Both the position numbers and the translations under genes were made by a program. From assembly GCF_900292075.1 (NCBI RefSeq), contig NZ_OLMV01000003.1, forward strand, positions 1 through 64,000: a stretch of DNA of 64,000 nt. The letters are read 5' to 3'. The stretch is from Microbacterium timonense (lineage in GTDB: Bacteria > Actinomycetota > Actinomycetes > Actinomycetales > Microbacteriaceae). Positions within the stretch are counted from its first letter, which is position 1. Each line of letters opens with the position of its first letter. Positions 1 through 8,972 of the stretch are shown here, in pieces. The notes under the pieces were generated by a model, which made no database searches, had not been told where the DNA came from, and was given only the letters and a program-made list of their open reading frames with translations.

Positions 1-73
1 TCCCTCTGTCCGTCCCGCCGCCGACCATGCGCTCCCCGCCGCCGGGGCCCGGAGCCGCCGATAGCCTGGACGG

Positions 74-1516
74 ATGGGCACGGGTGACGAGAACGCGAGA
101 AGACGACTCACCCGGATGCCGCGGCAGGGCGCCATCGTCACGGTGCTGGCCATCGCGGGACTGGCCTCGTCGTTCATGTTCACCCTCGTGGTGCCGATCC
201 AGTCGAAGCTGCCGGAACTGCTCAACGCCAGCCGCGACGACACGGCCTGGGTGGTGACATCCACGCTCCTGGCGGCCGCGGTCATGACGCCGATCGCCGG
301 ACGCCTCGGCGACATGTACGGCAAGCGGCGCATCGTGCTGGTGCTCCTCGCACTGCTGGTGCTGGGCTCGGTCATCGCCGCGGCATCCCCCGGCATCGTC
401 GGCGTCATCATCGGGCGCACACTGCAGGGAGCGGTGACAGGGGTCGTCCCCCTCGGCATCTCGATCCTGCGCGACGTGCTGCACGAATCTCGCGTCGACT
501 CGGCGATCGCGCTCATCAGCGCAACGCTCGGCGTGGGCGGGGCCCTCGGCCTGCCGATCAGCGCTCTGATCACCGAGCGCAGCGACTGGCACGTGCTGTT
601 CTGGGTCGCCGCCGGTCTCGGCGCCGTGGTGTTCGCGCTCGTGCTGTGGATCGTTCCGGTGAGCGCGCTGCGCACCGGCGGCCGGTTCGACCACGTCGGC
701 ACCGCGGGGCTCGCGATCGGCCTCGTCGGCGTGCTGCTGGCGGTCTCGCGCGGCAACGAGTGGGGCTGGGGCTCGCCGGCGGTGCTCGCGTGCGGCATCG
801 GCGGCGTCGTGGTGCTGCTGGCCTGGGGCTGGTACGAGCTGCGCGTACCTGAGCCGCTCCTTGACCTGCGGGTGGCCGCGCGGCGGCCGGTGCTGCTGAC
901 CAACATCGCCTCCATCGCGTTCGGGTTCTCGCTGTTCGCCTCGAACGTCGTGTATCCGCAGATGCTGGAGCTGCCTGCCGCCGCGGGCGGGTTCGGGCTG
1001 TCGCTGGTGGCCGCGAGCCTCGTGGTCATGCCGGCCGGGCTGGTGATGATGGTGCTCTCGCCGTTCTCGGGCCAATTGGCGCGCACGGTGGGTCCCAAGC
1101 TCCTCCTCGTCCTCGGCGCCATCGCCCTCGTCGTGACGTACGGGTTCACCCTGCTGTTCGCGAGCGAGGTGTGGCAGATCCTGCTGGCGAACATCGGCAT
1201 CGGGTTCGGCATCGGCTTCGGCTACGCGGCCATGCCGATGCTCATCATGCGGTCGGTGCCGCAGTCCGAGACGGGTGCATCCAACGGCCTCAACGCGCTG
1301 TTCCGCTCGCTGGGCACGAGCACCGCCGCGGCCGTGATCGGTGCGGTGCTGGCGACGTTCACGGTCGACCTCGACGGGATGCCGGTGCCGCAGCCCGCCG
1401 GATTCCACCTGTCCTTCCTGCTCGGGGGCGCCGCGGCTGTCATCGCGCTGCTGGTGGCGCTGTTCATCCCGCGCCGTCACGCACCGCAGGAACGGCATCC
1501 GTCGCTCCCGGAATGA
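74..1516 (+). CDS. MFS transporter, DHA2-like
   Basis: A 480-residue integral membrane protein of the major facilitator superfamily. After a short basic N-terminus the chain is almost continuous hydrophobic segments, and the MFS loop 2-3 signature is visible as GRLGDMYGKRR near residues 75-85. The sequence MFTLVVPIQSKLPELL, followed by a DDTAWVV segment, resembles DHA2/drug-exporter-type actinobacterial carriers. A second in-frame ATG at 116 (start MPRQGAIV) is an equally plausible start, since the first 14 residues are polar and not obviously conserved. The substrate cannot be read from sequence. It lies upstream of two more transporters, and the larger context is aromatic and glycoside catabolism. 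Confidence 0.85.
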   Translation: MGTGDENARRRLTRMPRQGAIVTVLAIAGLASSFMFTLVVPIQSKLPELLNASRDDTAWVVTSTLLAAAVMTPIAGRLGDMYGKRRIVLVLLALLVLGSVIAAASPGIVGVIIGRTLQGAVTGVVPLGISILRDVLHESRVDSAIALISATLGVGGALGLPISALITERSDWHVLFWVAAGLGAVVFALVLWIVPVSALRTGGRFDHVGTAGLAIGLVGVLLAVSRGNEWGWGSPAVLACGIGGVVVLLAWGWYELRVPEPLLDLRVAARRPVLLTNIASIAFGFSLFASNVVYPQMLELPAAAGGFGLSLVAASLVVMPAGLVMMVLSPFSGQLARTVGPKLLLVLGAIALVVTYGFTLLFASEVWQILLANIGIGFGIGFGYAAMPMLIMRSVPQSETGASNGLNALFRSLGTSTAAAVIGAVLATFTVDLDGMPVPQPAGFHLSFLLGGAAAVIALLVALFIPRRHAPQERHPSLPE

Positions 1517-1657
1517 CCCCGATACACGCGCGCCCGGACCGCGACAGGATGCGCGGGGCGCCCGGTCGGTAGCGTCCTGGCCCGGGGTGCGCCATGGGGT
1601 ACCGCCCGAGGGCGGCCCTCGCTACCCTGACCTCAACCTGGGCGACGGGAGCCGACG

Positions 1658-3277
1658 ATGGACGGGCGTGATCAGGGCTTCGACGAGGAGGAGCGCGGTC
1701 GGCGGCGCCGCAAGTCGGAGCAGGTCCCGGTGGGACCGCCCGACGGCGCCACCGGAGCGGCGGACGCGACGCGGACCGGCACGGTGGCAGAAGCGAGCGG
1801 GACCGACGCCTCCGGCACCACCGCGGGCGAGGACCATGCCGATCACGACACCCGGTTCTTCGGGCAGCCATGGGCGCTGGCCCACATCTTCGGAGTGGAG
1901 ATGTGGGAGCGGTTCAGCTTCTACGGCATGCAGGGCATCCTGCTCATCTACATGTACTACTCGATCGCCGACGGCGGGCTCGGGATCCCCGAGCCGACGG
2001 CCACCGGGATCGTGGGCGCGTACGGCGGCACGGTGTACTTGTCGACCATCCTGGGCGCCTGGGTGGCGGACCGGCTGCTCGGCTCGGAGCGCGTGCTGTT
2101 CTTCAGCGCCTGGGTCATCATGGCGGGACACATCGCGCTGGCGCTGCTGCCGAACGTGTGGGGACTCGGTGTCGGTCTCATCCTGGTGGCGATCGGTTCG
2201 GGTGGCCTGAAGGCGAACGCCACGGCGGTCGTGGGCACGCTGTACTCCCCCAAGGACCCGCGCCGCGACGCGGGCTTCTCGCTGTTCTACCTCGGCATCA
2301 ACCTGGGTGCCTTCCTCGGGCCCATCGTCACCGGCTTCCTGCAGAGCAACGTCGGCTTCCACTGGGGCTTCGGCGCCGCGGCGATCGGCATGGCGCTCGG
2401 TCTCATCCAGTACTCGTTCGGGCGCAAGCAGCTGCCCGAGTCGTCGCGTGTCGTCGCGAACCCGCTTCCGGTGAATCGCCGCGGTCTCGTGATCGGCATC
2501 GCGGTCGCGGGGCTCATCGCCATCGTGGCGCTCGTGCTGACGGGTGTCATCCGCGCCGACAACCTCGCGGGCGTCGTGATCCTCGTCACGCTGGCGGCAG
2601 CGATCGCCTACTTCTGCGTCATCATCGCGTCGCCGCACATCAGCGGGGACGACCGCTCACGGGTGATCAGCTTCATCCCGCTGTTCATCGTGAACGTGGG
2701 CTTCTGGTCGCTGTACCAGCAGCAGTTCACCGTGCTGACCATCTACTCCGACCAGCGTCTGAACCGGTCGCTGTTCGGCTGGGAGATGCCGGTGTCGTGG
2801 GTCAACTCCATCAACCCGATCTTCGTGATCATCCTCTCCGGCGTCTTCGCCGCGATCTGGACGAAGCTCGGCAACCGGGCGCCGTCAGCGCCGGTGAAGT
2901 TCTCGCTCGGCTCGATGATCATGGGCCTGGCGTTCCTGCTGTTCCTGCCCTGGGCGAACGGCGCCCCGAACTCCACGCCGCTGCTGGCGATCGTGCTGAT
3001 CCTGTTCGTCTTCACCATCGCCGAACTGTTCATCTCGCCCCCGGGCCTGTCGGTGACCACCAAGCTCGCCCCCGAGCGCTTCCACACCCAGATGGTGGCG
3101 CTGTACTTCCTGTCGATAGCCCTGGGCACCGCGATCGCCGGCTGGCTCGCGCAGTTCTACGACCCCGAGAACGAGGTCCCGTACTTCACGATTCTCGGCG
3201 GCATCGCGATCGTGCTGGGCCTGGCCCTCCTGGCGTCCGTCAAGCCCGTGCTGAAGCTCATGCGGGGTGTGCGCTGA
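1658..3277 (+). CDS. POT/PTR2 family proton-dependent peptide transporter
   Basis: A 539-residue proton-coupled oligopeptide symporter (POT/PTR2, DtpT-like). The hallmark first-helix region is clear near residues 65-95: FFGQPWALAHIFGVEMWERF, then FYGMQ. The PTR2 GSGGLKANATAVVG-type stretch follows near residue 185. There are about 12-14 hydrophobic helices. The first 60 residues are an unusually long, charged, Gly/Thr-rich cytoplasmic leader, so a later start is possible, although the ATG at 1658 follows a purine-rich stretch. Its expected role is uptake of di- and tripeptides or related compounds. It is not obviously co-transcribed with the flanking MFS genes (141 bp upstream gap). Confidence 0.9.
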   Translation: MDGRDQGFDEEERGRRRRKSEQVPVGPPDGATGAADATRTGTVAEASGTDASGTTAGEDHADHDTRFFGQPWALAHIFGVEMWERFSFYGMQGILLIYMYYSIADGGLGIPEPTATGIVGAYGGTVYLSTILGAWVADRLLGSERVLFFSAWVIMAGHIALALLPNVWGLGVGLILVAIGSGGLKANATAVVGTLYSPKDPRRDAGFSLFYLGINLGAFLGPIVTGFLQSNVGFHWGFGAAAIGMALGLIQYSFGRKQLPESSRVVANPLPVNRRGLVIGIAVAGLIAIVALVLTGVIRADNLAGVVILVTLAAAIAYFCVIIASPHISGDDRSRVISFIPLFIVNVGFWSLYQQQFTVLTIYSDQRLNRSLFGWEMPVSWVNSINPIFVIILSGVFAAIWTKLGNRAPSAPVKFSLGSMIMGLAFLLFLPWANGAPNSTPLLAIVLILFVFTIAELFISPPGLSVTTKLAPERFHTQMVALYFLSIALGTAIAGWLAQFYDPENEVPYFTILGGIAIVLGLALLASVKPVLKLMRGVR

Positions 3278-3324
3278 CGGGATGCCGTGGGAGCGGCGCT
3301 TCGCGTGCACCAGTCGCTTCATAA

Positions 3325-3349
3325 CCGTCATCGATACCGGCGATAACGG
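3325..3349. promoter_or_regulatory. Inverted repeat upstream of MFS gene, candidate operator
   Basis: Arms CCGTCATCG (3325-3333) and CGATAACGG (3341-3349) are inverted copies with one mismatch around a 7-base spacer. They lie 63 bases before the MFS start at 3412. The location and symmetry suit a repressor or LysR-type binding site. No regulator gene is adjacent. Confidence 0.45.
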
Positions 3350-3411
3350 AATAGCGGTTCGCTGATCTCCTCGCAGCCCCTTCAATGAGGGTGGAGTCGA
3401 AGGAGATTTCA

Positions 3412-4641
3412 ATGACGAAGCCCACCCTCGCGGTCGATCAGCCGACCGCTCGACGCGCCGGCGCCTGGCAGGCCGCCCTGCTGCTGGCCGGAAGCTGCAT
3501 GCCCGTGATGGGGTCGGTCCTCATCACGCCCGTCCTCCCCCAGCTGTCGCAGTACTTCGCCGACGAGCCCGGAGCGGACGTGCTGGTCCCGATGATCGTG
3601 GCGATCCCGGCCCTCATGATCGCGGTCTTCGCGCCGTTCGCGGGGCAGATCGTCGACCGCCTGGGGCGCAAGAACCTGCTGGTCGTGGCGATGCTCGCGT
3701 ACGCCGTCGCCGGTACGGTCCCGGCGTGGATCGACAGTCTCGCCGGCATCCTCATCAGCCGCGCGTTCGTGGGCGTCTTCGAGGCGGGGATCATGACCGT
3801 CTGCACGACGCTCATCGTGGACTACTTCCATGAGGAGCGGCGGCGCAACCGGTACCTCAGCCTGCAGACCGTCGCCACGACGCTGGGCGCGACCGTGTTC
3901 ATCGCACTCGGCGGGGCGGTCGGCTCCGCCGGGTGGCACGCACCGTTCTGGATCTACGCGATCGCCGCACCCATCGCCGTGCTGATGATCTTCGCGCTGT
4001 GGGAGCCCAGTCGGCGCGACTCCACCGACCTGCACGTTCCGGCCGGCGAGAAGGCGCGGGTTCCGTGGCGGATCCTGGCTCTGCCACTGGTCGTCACCGT
4101 CTTCGGCGGATTCACGTTCTACGTCATGATCATCGAGGTGAGCTACCTGGTCGTGGGAACGGGCGTGTCCGCCGACGACACCGCGACGATCGGCCTCGTC
4201 GCAGCCATCGCCTCCCTGGCCACGGCGGCGGGCGCGTTCACGTTCCCGCGCATCGCCAAGAGCGGCACTCGCCTGCTGCTTCCCCTCGCGTTCGGGCTGC
4301 AGGGCGTCGGGATGGTCATCGTGTGGCTGTTCGGCGGCTTCGCCGGTGTGCTCGCGGGCGCCGTCGTCGCAGGGTTCGGCTCCGGCATCCTGCTGCCCTC
4401 GCTCGTGACGTGGGTCGTCTCGAGAACCCGCTTCGAGGAGCGTGGACGGGCGACCGGATGGTGGACGTCGTCCTTCTTCCTGGGCCAGTTCGTCACCCCT
4501 CTGGTGATGGGCGCGCTCACCGGCGCCACCGGCGCACCGCTGCCCGTCGCGGTCGGCATCGTGGGGATCGCCGCCGCCGCTGTCGCGGTCGTCCTCGGCC
4601 TGGGTCTGCGGCGGCAGCCGGTGACCGCACCGACCGCCTGA
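3412..4641 (+). CDS. MFS transporter, DHA1-like
   Basis: A 409-residue, 12-helix major facilitator protein. The N-terminus MTKPTLAV is chosen as the start because an AAGGAG Shine-Dalgarno lies just upstream; the frame is open a further 27 bases to 3385. The MFS signature is seen as GQIVDRLGRKN near residues 75-85, and a central charged loop separates the two six-helix halves. Helices are rich in Gly, Ala, Val and Ile. It is typical of actinobacterial DHA1 efflux or uptake carriers; substrate unknown. A 25-base inverted repeat lies in the promoter region. It converges with the GMC gene downstream across a strong hairpin. Confidence 0.88.
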   Translation: MTKPTLAVDQPTARRAGAWQAALLLAGSCMPVMGSVLITPVLPQLSQYFADEPGADVLVPMIVAIPALMIAVFAPFAGQIVDRLGRKNLLVVAMLAYAVAGTVPAWIDSLAGILISRAFVGVFEAGIMTVCTTLIVDYFHEERRRNRYLSLQTVATTLGATVFIALGGAVGSAGWHAPFWIYAIAAPIAVLMIFALWEPSRRDSTDLHVPAGEKARVPWRILALPLVVTVFGGFTFYVMIIEVSYLVVGTGVSADDTATIGLVAAIASLATAAGAFTFPRIAKSGTRLLLPLAFGLQGVGMVIVWLFGGFAGVLAGAVVAGFGSGILLPSLVTWVVSRTRFEERGRATGWWTSSFFLGQFVTPLVMGALTGATGAPLPVAVGIVGIAAAAVAVVLGLGLRRQPVTAPTA

Positions 4642-4644
4642 CAC

Positions 4645-4690
4645 GCGCGAGGGGGGCCGGGCCGTCGACGGACGGCCCGGCCCTCTCGCG
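4645..4690. terminator. Bidirectional hairpin terminator between convergent genes
   Basis: A long GC-rich stem (arms about 4645-4665 and 4670-4690, reading GGGCCGGGCCGTC against GACGGCCCGGCCC) with a short loop lies between the plus-strand MFS gene and the minus-strand GMC gene. The symmetry and convergent position suit a shared terminator; there is no long T run, as usual at this GC content. Confidence 0.75.
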
Positions 4691-4716
4691 TGCGCGGCGG
4701 GATCGGCCCCGGCGGG

Positions 4717-6309
4717 TCAGCGCGCGACCTGGGCGTGGGCGCCCGCCAGCTGCTCCGCCACGCGCCGCGCCCCTCGCACGGCGATCGCCACGCTCATGAG
4801 CGTCGGGTTCATGGTGTTCGCCGTCGGGATGAGCGCATTGCCGCCGACGATCAGGTTCTGGTATCCCCAGACGCGTGACCACGGGTCGGCGACCGACGTG
4901 CCGTCGTCCTCCTGGCCCATCCGCATGGTGCCCATGTAATGCAGACTCGAGCCGTTGGGCAGCAGCCGCGGCTCGGCGACGAAGGTGCCGAGGGCGGCAC
5001 CGGCGCGGCGCACGCGCTCGTGCGCCTCGGCGAGCTCCGCCTCCTCGGCATCGGTGAGCGCATACTCGATCGTCATGTTGGGGAAGCCCCGGTAGTCGAG
5101 CTCGCCGTCGTCGAAGGTGACGCCGTCCTCGACGCGAGGATGCTTGCGCACGCCGTACCCCATGTTGACGTAGCCCCAGCGATTGCCGGCCGCGGGGTGC
5201 GCGGGATCCAGCTGGAACGGCGGGTTCTCGGCGTACATCACCTGCAGTGAGAAGGGGTGGTCGGGCTCCGAGAACGGGATGCGGTTGACCGCCGCGACCG
5301 GGTCGGCGGCGTTGCGGGCACGGCGTGCCAATTCGCTGCGGAACTGCTCCTCCGAGACCAGCGCCCCCATGCGCTCCTCATCGAGGGCGACCGTCGTGAT
5401 CACCACGTGGTGCTCGGTGAGGTAGCGTCCGAGCGCGCGCGGGCGGATGCCGGAGGCCCAGAGCAGCTGCGGAGAGCGGAACGCGTCAGCGGCCACCACC
5501 ACCACGTCGGCCGGGACGAAGGAGACCTCTCGCGTGCGGAGGTCCTCGATGGTCACCCCGGTGGCCGCACCGCCGTCGTGCTCGATGCGCCGCACGAGTG
5601 TGAGGTCACGCAGCTCGAAGCGGGCGGCCTCTGCGGTGCCGTCTTCGATGAGCGGTCCGAGGACCGTGTTCGCCCCGGCCCAGACCATCGACCCATCAGG
5701 CTGCGGGTCGCCGGCGACCGGGAGGGTCCCCACACCGTAGCCGGGCGGAAGCTCGGCGCCGAACTCGTCGTCGAGGATGGCGCGGATGGCGGAGCCGATG
5801 GGCGAGTCGGCGAAGGCGGCGCTCTGCGCGTGCAGCAGACCCTCCGCCGTCGTGATGAGGTCGTCCCACTCCGAGTCGTCGATGAAGTCGACCTTCTCGC
5901 TGAACGCCGGACGCGGGATGGCGCACGTCCAGTGCGCCCCCTGCCCACCGACGTTCGTCGCGGCGGCTGCGGCCGGGAATGTCGGCGCGTGCGCGGAGCC
6001 GGGACCGCCGAAGTCGAGCAGGTGGGTCCCCTGGCGGGCCGTGAACATTCCCTCGACGACCGCGCCCGCGGGAATCCCGAGGCTCTCGCGGTACGCGCCG
6101 GACTGCGGGCCCTGCGACATCTGCCGGGCCCGGGCCTTCTCCTCGGGGTGGACGATGTTGCGGACACTCTGCCCCGGCACAGCGGTCAGCTGAGGGCCGG
6201 CTTCGAACATCACGACGCGCACGTCGGGGTTCGACTCGAGGATGACGCGGGCGTAGGCGGAGCCGATCGGCCCGCTGCCGACGATGGCGACGGTGGGGGT
6301 GTGCGACAT
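4717..6309 (-). CDS. GMC oxidoreductase, candidate FAD-dependent glycoside 3-oxidase
   Basis: A 530-residue flavoenzyme of the GMC/pyranose-oxidase group. The N-terminus carries the dinucleotide-binding motif VAIVGSGPIGSAYAR (residues 5-20). The C-terminus has SLHYMGTMRMG, with a His at about residue 457, and MNPTLMSVAIAVRGARR, with an Asn at about residue 501. This 44-residue His-Asn spacing is close to that of the catalytic pair in pyranose oxidases. The family includes CarA/DgpA-type FAD-dependent C-glycoside 3-oxidases, which form the 3-keto glycoside needed before C-C cleavage. It is transcribed after the MFS gene (17-bp gap) and resembles the second GMC gene at 26190-27746. The sugar substrate is inferred from the locus. 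An open frame continues upstream antisense-like to 7806 but lacks conserved sequence. Confidence 0.88.
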   Translation of the reverse strand: MSHTPTVAIVGSGPIGSAYARVILESNPDVRVVMFEAGPQLTAVPGQSVRNIVHPEEKARARQMSQGPQSGAYRESLGIPAGAVVEGMFTARQGTHLLDFGGPGSAHAPTFPAAAAATNVGGQGAHWTCAIPRPAFSEKVDFIDDSEWDDLITTAEGLLHAQSAAFADSPIGSAIRAILDDEFGAELPPGYGVGTLPVAGDPQPDGSMVWAGANTVLGPLIEDGTAEAARFELRDLTLVRRIEHDGGAATGVTIEDLRTREVSFVPADVVVVAADAFRSPQLLWASGIRPRALGRYLTEHHVVITTVALDEERMGALVSEEQFRSELARRARNAADPVAAVNRIPFSEPDHPFSLQVMYAENPPFQLDPAHPAAGNRWGYVNMGYGVRKHPRVEDGVTFDDGELDYRGFPNMTIEYALTDAEEAELAEAHERVRRAGAALGTFVAEPRLLPNGSSLHYMGTMRMGQEDDGTSVADPWSRVWGYQNLIVGGNALIPTANTMNPTLMSVAIAVRGARRVAEQLAGAHAQVAR

Positions 6310-6326
6310 GGGAGTACCTCTTCTGC

Positions 6327-7820
6327 TCAGGCGGTGAGCGGTTCGGGGCGGGCAGCGGCGGCGTGCTCGTACTCGTCCGAGAGCCGTCCGGCGGGTAGGA
6401 GCAGGGCGGCGACGATGCCCGCGGCATAGGCGACGGCGAGCGCGGCGAAGACCGGCGCGAAGACGGCGCTGTAGATCCCGGCGACCTCCACCTGCACGGC
6501 GACGGATGCATCGTGCACGAACCGCGGCGTCAGCGCCGCCGCGTCGAGCGCGTCGGAAAGCAGTCCTGCGACCCCGAAGCCGATGACGCCGCCGATGATC
6601 GCCGTCGCGACGGTGGAGCCGACCTGCCGGACCAGGTTCACGGTGGCCGTCATGCTGCCGGTGTCGCGTCGCGGAGCGGCGCTCTGCACCACGGCGATCA
6701 CGAGACTCATGAATGCGCCGGTGCCGATCCCTACCCCGGCCATGACGACCATGGGCACCCACAGCGGCAGCCCCACCGGCAGCAGCGCCATGACGAACAG
6801 GCCGGCGGCTCCGAGCGAAGTCCCGACGATGCAGTAGACCCGATAGTGGCCGGTGCGGCTCACCAGCCACCCCGTCGCGAGATTGGACACCAGCATCCCG
6901 AACACGGTCGCGATGGGAACAAGACCCGATACCGTGGCACTCGTGCGGTACGCCATCTGGAAGTACGTCGGCAGATACGCCGTGATCGAGAACAGGCCGA
7001 CGCCGATGATCGCCGAAAGCGCCGTCCCGGTGGCGATGGTGCGGTTCGCGAACAGCCGTAACGGAACGAGCGGCTCGGGTGCACGCAGCTCGACGAGAAG
7101 GAACGCCGCGAATGCGATGGCGGCGACGGCGAACGCGACCACCGCTGCGACCGCACGCGCGGAGTCCCCGACCCAGGTGACGGCCAGCACGAGTGCGACC
7201 ATGGCCACGGCGAAGGTGACCGCCCCCGCGACGTCGAACCGCTGCCGGCCGAAACCGGCGAGCCGGGGGACGGCGACCAGCGCGAGCAGCAGGGCCGCCA
7301 CGCCGAACGGGATGTTGATCCAGAACACCCATGGCCATCCCCAGTAATCGGTGATGAGTCCTCCGAGTACGGGTCCGATGAGGATCGCGACCGGGAAGGC
7401 TGCGCCGATGATCGCGAGGTAGCGCGGACGTTCTCGGGGCGTCGTGACGCGCGCGACGATGGTCTGGGACATGAGGTGCAGGCCGGCCGAGCTCATCCCC
7501 TGCACGACGCGAGCGACGATCAGCTGCGGCATGTCGTGGGCGAAGCCGCACGCCAGCGACGCGACGAGGAACAGCACGAGCGAGACCAGGAACACCCCTC
7601 GGGGCCCGGCCGCATCGCCGAGTTTGCCGATGACGGGCAGCAACACCGTGCTGGCCAGCGTGTAGCCGACCACCACCCACCCCATCTGGGCGAGCGCGCC
7701 CAGTTCGCCGGCGACGGTCGCCAGGGACGTCGAGACGATCGTGTGGTCGAGGGCGCCGAGGATCGCGACGGTCAGGAGGGCGGCGATCAGAAGGCGGAGC
7801 CTCCACGGTGACATGCTCAT
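6327..7820 (-). CDS. MFS transporter, DHA2 (EmrB/QacA) family
   Basis: A 497-residue transporter with about 14 hydrophobic segments. The DHA2-type first helix LGALDHTIVSTSLATVAGEL is followed by GKLGDAAGPRGVFL. The start is placed at the ATG at 7820 (MSMSPWRLRLL); a GTG-initiated extension to 7934 would add 38 polar residues and overlap the promoter. It is the first gene of a two-gene unit with the GMC oxidase, suggesting transport of the glycoside substrate or its product (inference). The promoter at 7924-7952 carries the repeated ACTTATGT element immediately upstream of the -35 hexamer. Confidence 0.88.
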   Translation of the reverse strand: MSMSPWRLRLLIAALLTVAILGALDHTIVSTSLATVAGELGALAQMGWVVVGYTLASTVLLPVIGKLGDAAGPRGVFLVSLVLFLVASLACGFAHDMPQLIVARVVQGMSSAGLHLMSQTIVARVTTPRERPRYLAIIGAAFPVAILIGPVLGGLITDYWGWPWVFWINIPFGVAALLLALVAVPRLAGFGRQRFDVAGAVTFAVAMVALVLAVTWVGDSARAVAAVVAFAVAAIAFAAFLLVELRAPEPLVPLRLFANRTIATGTALSAIIGVGLFSITAYLPTYFQMAYRTSATVSGLVPIATVFGMLVSNLATGWLVSRTGHYRVYCIVGTSLGAAGLFVMALLPVGLPLWVPMVVMAGVGIGTGAFMSLVIAVVQSAAPRRDTGSMTATVNLVRQVGSTVATAIIGGVIGFGVAGLLSDALDAAALTPRFVHDASVAVQVEVAGIYSAVFAPVFAALAVAYAAGIVAALLLPAGRLSDEYEHAAAARPEPLTA

Positions 7821-7923
7821 ACGCGTAGTGACCCGTACGACCGGGCGATCGACGCGACGGGATGTGTCCCCGCGCGCCCTCGCGGCGGGGAACGGGCCGT
7901 CCACGGCCCCGACGTCACTGTCG

Positions 7924-7959
7924 ATTCTATCCACTCTTTAGTTTGAAATCAACATAAGT
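7924..7959 (-). promoter_or_regulatory. Promoter with ACTTATGT element (site E)
   Basis: Read on the minus strand: ACTTATGT (7959-7952) runs directly into TTGATT (-35, 7952-7947), then a 17-base spacer and TAGAAT (-10, 7929-7924). The -10 matches consensus at five of six positions. The octamer recurs in the promoters of other units in this locus. Confidence 0.65.
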
Positions 7960-7970
7960 GGATGTGGTGC

Positions 7971-8972
7971 TCACCCGCGCCGACGAAGACGCGGACGCGC
8001 CCGCGCCGGGGGCAGCTCAGGAGCGGGGACGCTCTCACCCACCGAGCCGACGAGTTCGCCGATCCCCTCGATCGTCATGCGCACCTCGTCGCCCGGGCGC
8101 AGCGGGGGCGGGACGAGGTCGCCGTTGCGGCCCCACAGCTCTCCGAGGCATCCGCCGTTGCCGACCGTGCCGCTGCCGAGCACGTCCCCCGCCACGACAC
8201 GCGAGTTGCGCGAGGCGTAGGCGACCAGCTCGGGGAAGGGCCAGCCCATGTTCGAGACGAGATCCTCGCCGACGAGCTCGCCGTTGATACGCACCTCGGC
8301 ACGTACGGCGAGGAACCCGTCCGCGTCCAGGTACTGCTCGAGTTCGTCGGCGGTGACGATCCAAGGACCCAGGCTCGTGCCGAAGTCCTTGCCCTTGGCC
8401 GGCCCGAGACGCACCTTCATCTCGCGGCCCTGAAGATCGCGCGCCGACCAGTCGTTCATGATCGTGTAGCCGAAGATGCGGGATGCCGCCGCCTGCGGAT
8501 CGAGGTTCACTCCGGGTTCTCCGCCGAGGACGACGGCCAGTTCCAGCTCGAAGTCGAGTCGTTCGGTGATGGGCGGGCGGAGGACGTCGGCGGGCCCGAG
8601 GATCGTGTGCGGGTTGGTGAAGTAGAAGGTCGGCGCCTGATACCACTCGGGGGCGACGAAGCTCTTGCCCTCCACCCCCGCGCTGACCCCCTCGACATGC
8701 TCCTCGAAGGCCACGAAGTCGCGGACGGATGCCGGCACCAGCGGAGCCAGGAGCCGCACCTCCGCGAGCGGCGTGCCGCTTGCCCGGTCGATCCGCGCGA
8801 ACGCCGCGCGCGCGGCGTCGAGCCCGCCGGCCAGGACGCCGGCGACGGTCTCGCCGCCGGCGAAGGGCACCACGCGGTCGCCGACGACGAAACCCTCCGT
8901 CTCGGCCGACGGTGCGTCAGCCTCACGGACGCCTGCGGCCTCACCGATGCCCGCCCAGCGCGCGATCCTCAT
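7971..8972 (-). CDS. Fumarylacetoacetate hydrolase family protein
   Basis: A 333-residue enzyme of the FAH superfamily, whose members are Mg- or Mn-dependent C-C hydrolases, decarboxylases or isomerases acting late in aromatic ring cleavage. The C-terminal catalytic domain spans about residues 85-310. It contains the acidic metal-ligand region LDFELELAVVLGGE, the FGYTIMNDWSARDLQ motif typical of the family and GSGTVGNGGCLGEL. It overlaps the amidohydrolase by 4 bp (ATGA) and ends the ring-degradation unit. The exact reaction is unknown; hydrolysis of a fumaryl- or acyl-pyruvate ring-cleavage product is the natural guess given the extradiol dioxygenase in the same run of genes. Confidence 0.85.
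   Translation of the reverse strand: MRIARWAGIGEAAGVREADAPSAETEGFVVGDRVVPFAGGETVAGVLAGGLDAARAAFARIDRASGTPLAEVRLLAPLVPASVRDFVAFEEHVEGVSAGVEGKSFVAPEWYQAPTFYFTNPHTILGPADVLRPPITERLDFELELAVVLGGEPGVNLDPQAAASRIFGYTIMNDWSARDLQGREMKVRLGPAKGKDFGTSLGPWIVTADELEQYLDADGFLAVRAEVRINGELVGEDLVSNMGWPFPELVAYASRNSRVVAGDVLGSGTVGNGGCLGELWGRNGDLVPPPLRPGDEVRMTIEGIGELVGSVGESVPAPELPPARARPRLRRRG

Noticed and set aside
4717..7806. A single open frame of about 1,030 codons spanning the GMC gene and the region upstream
   Set aside because: Only the GMC part (from 6309) has conserved sequence. The upstream half is a different-frame reading of the MFS gene, rich in Arg and Gly, and has no motifs.
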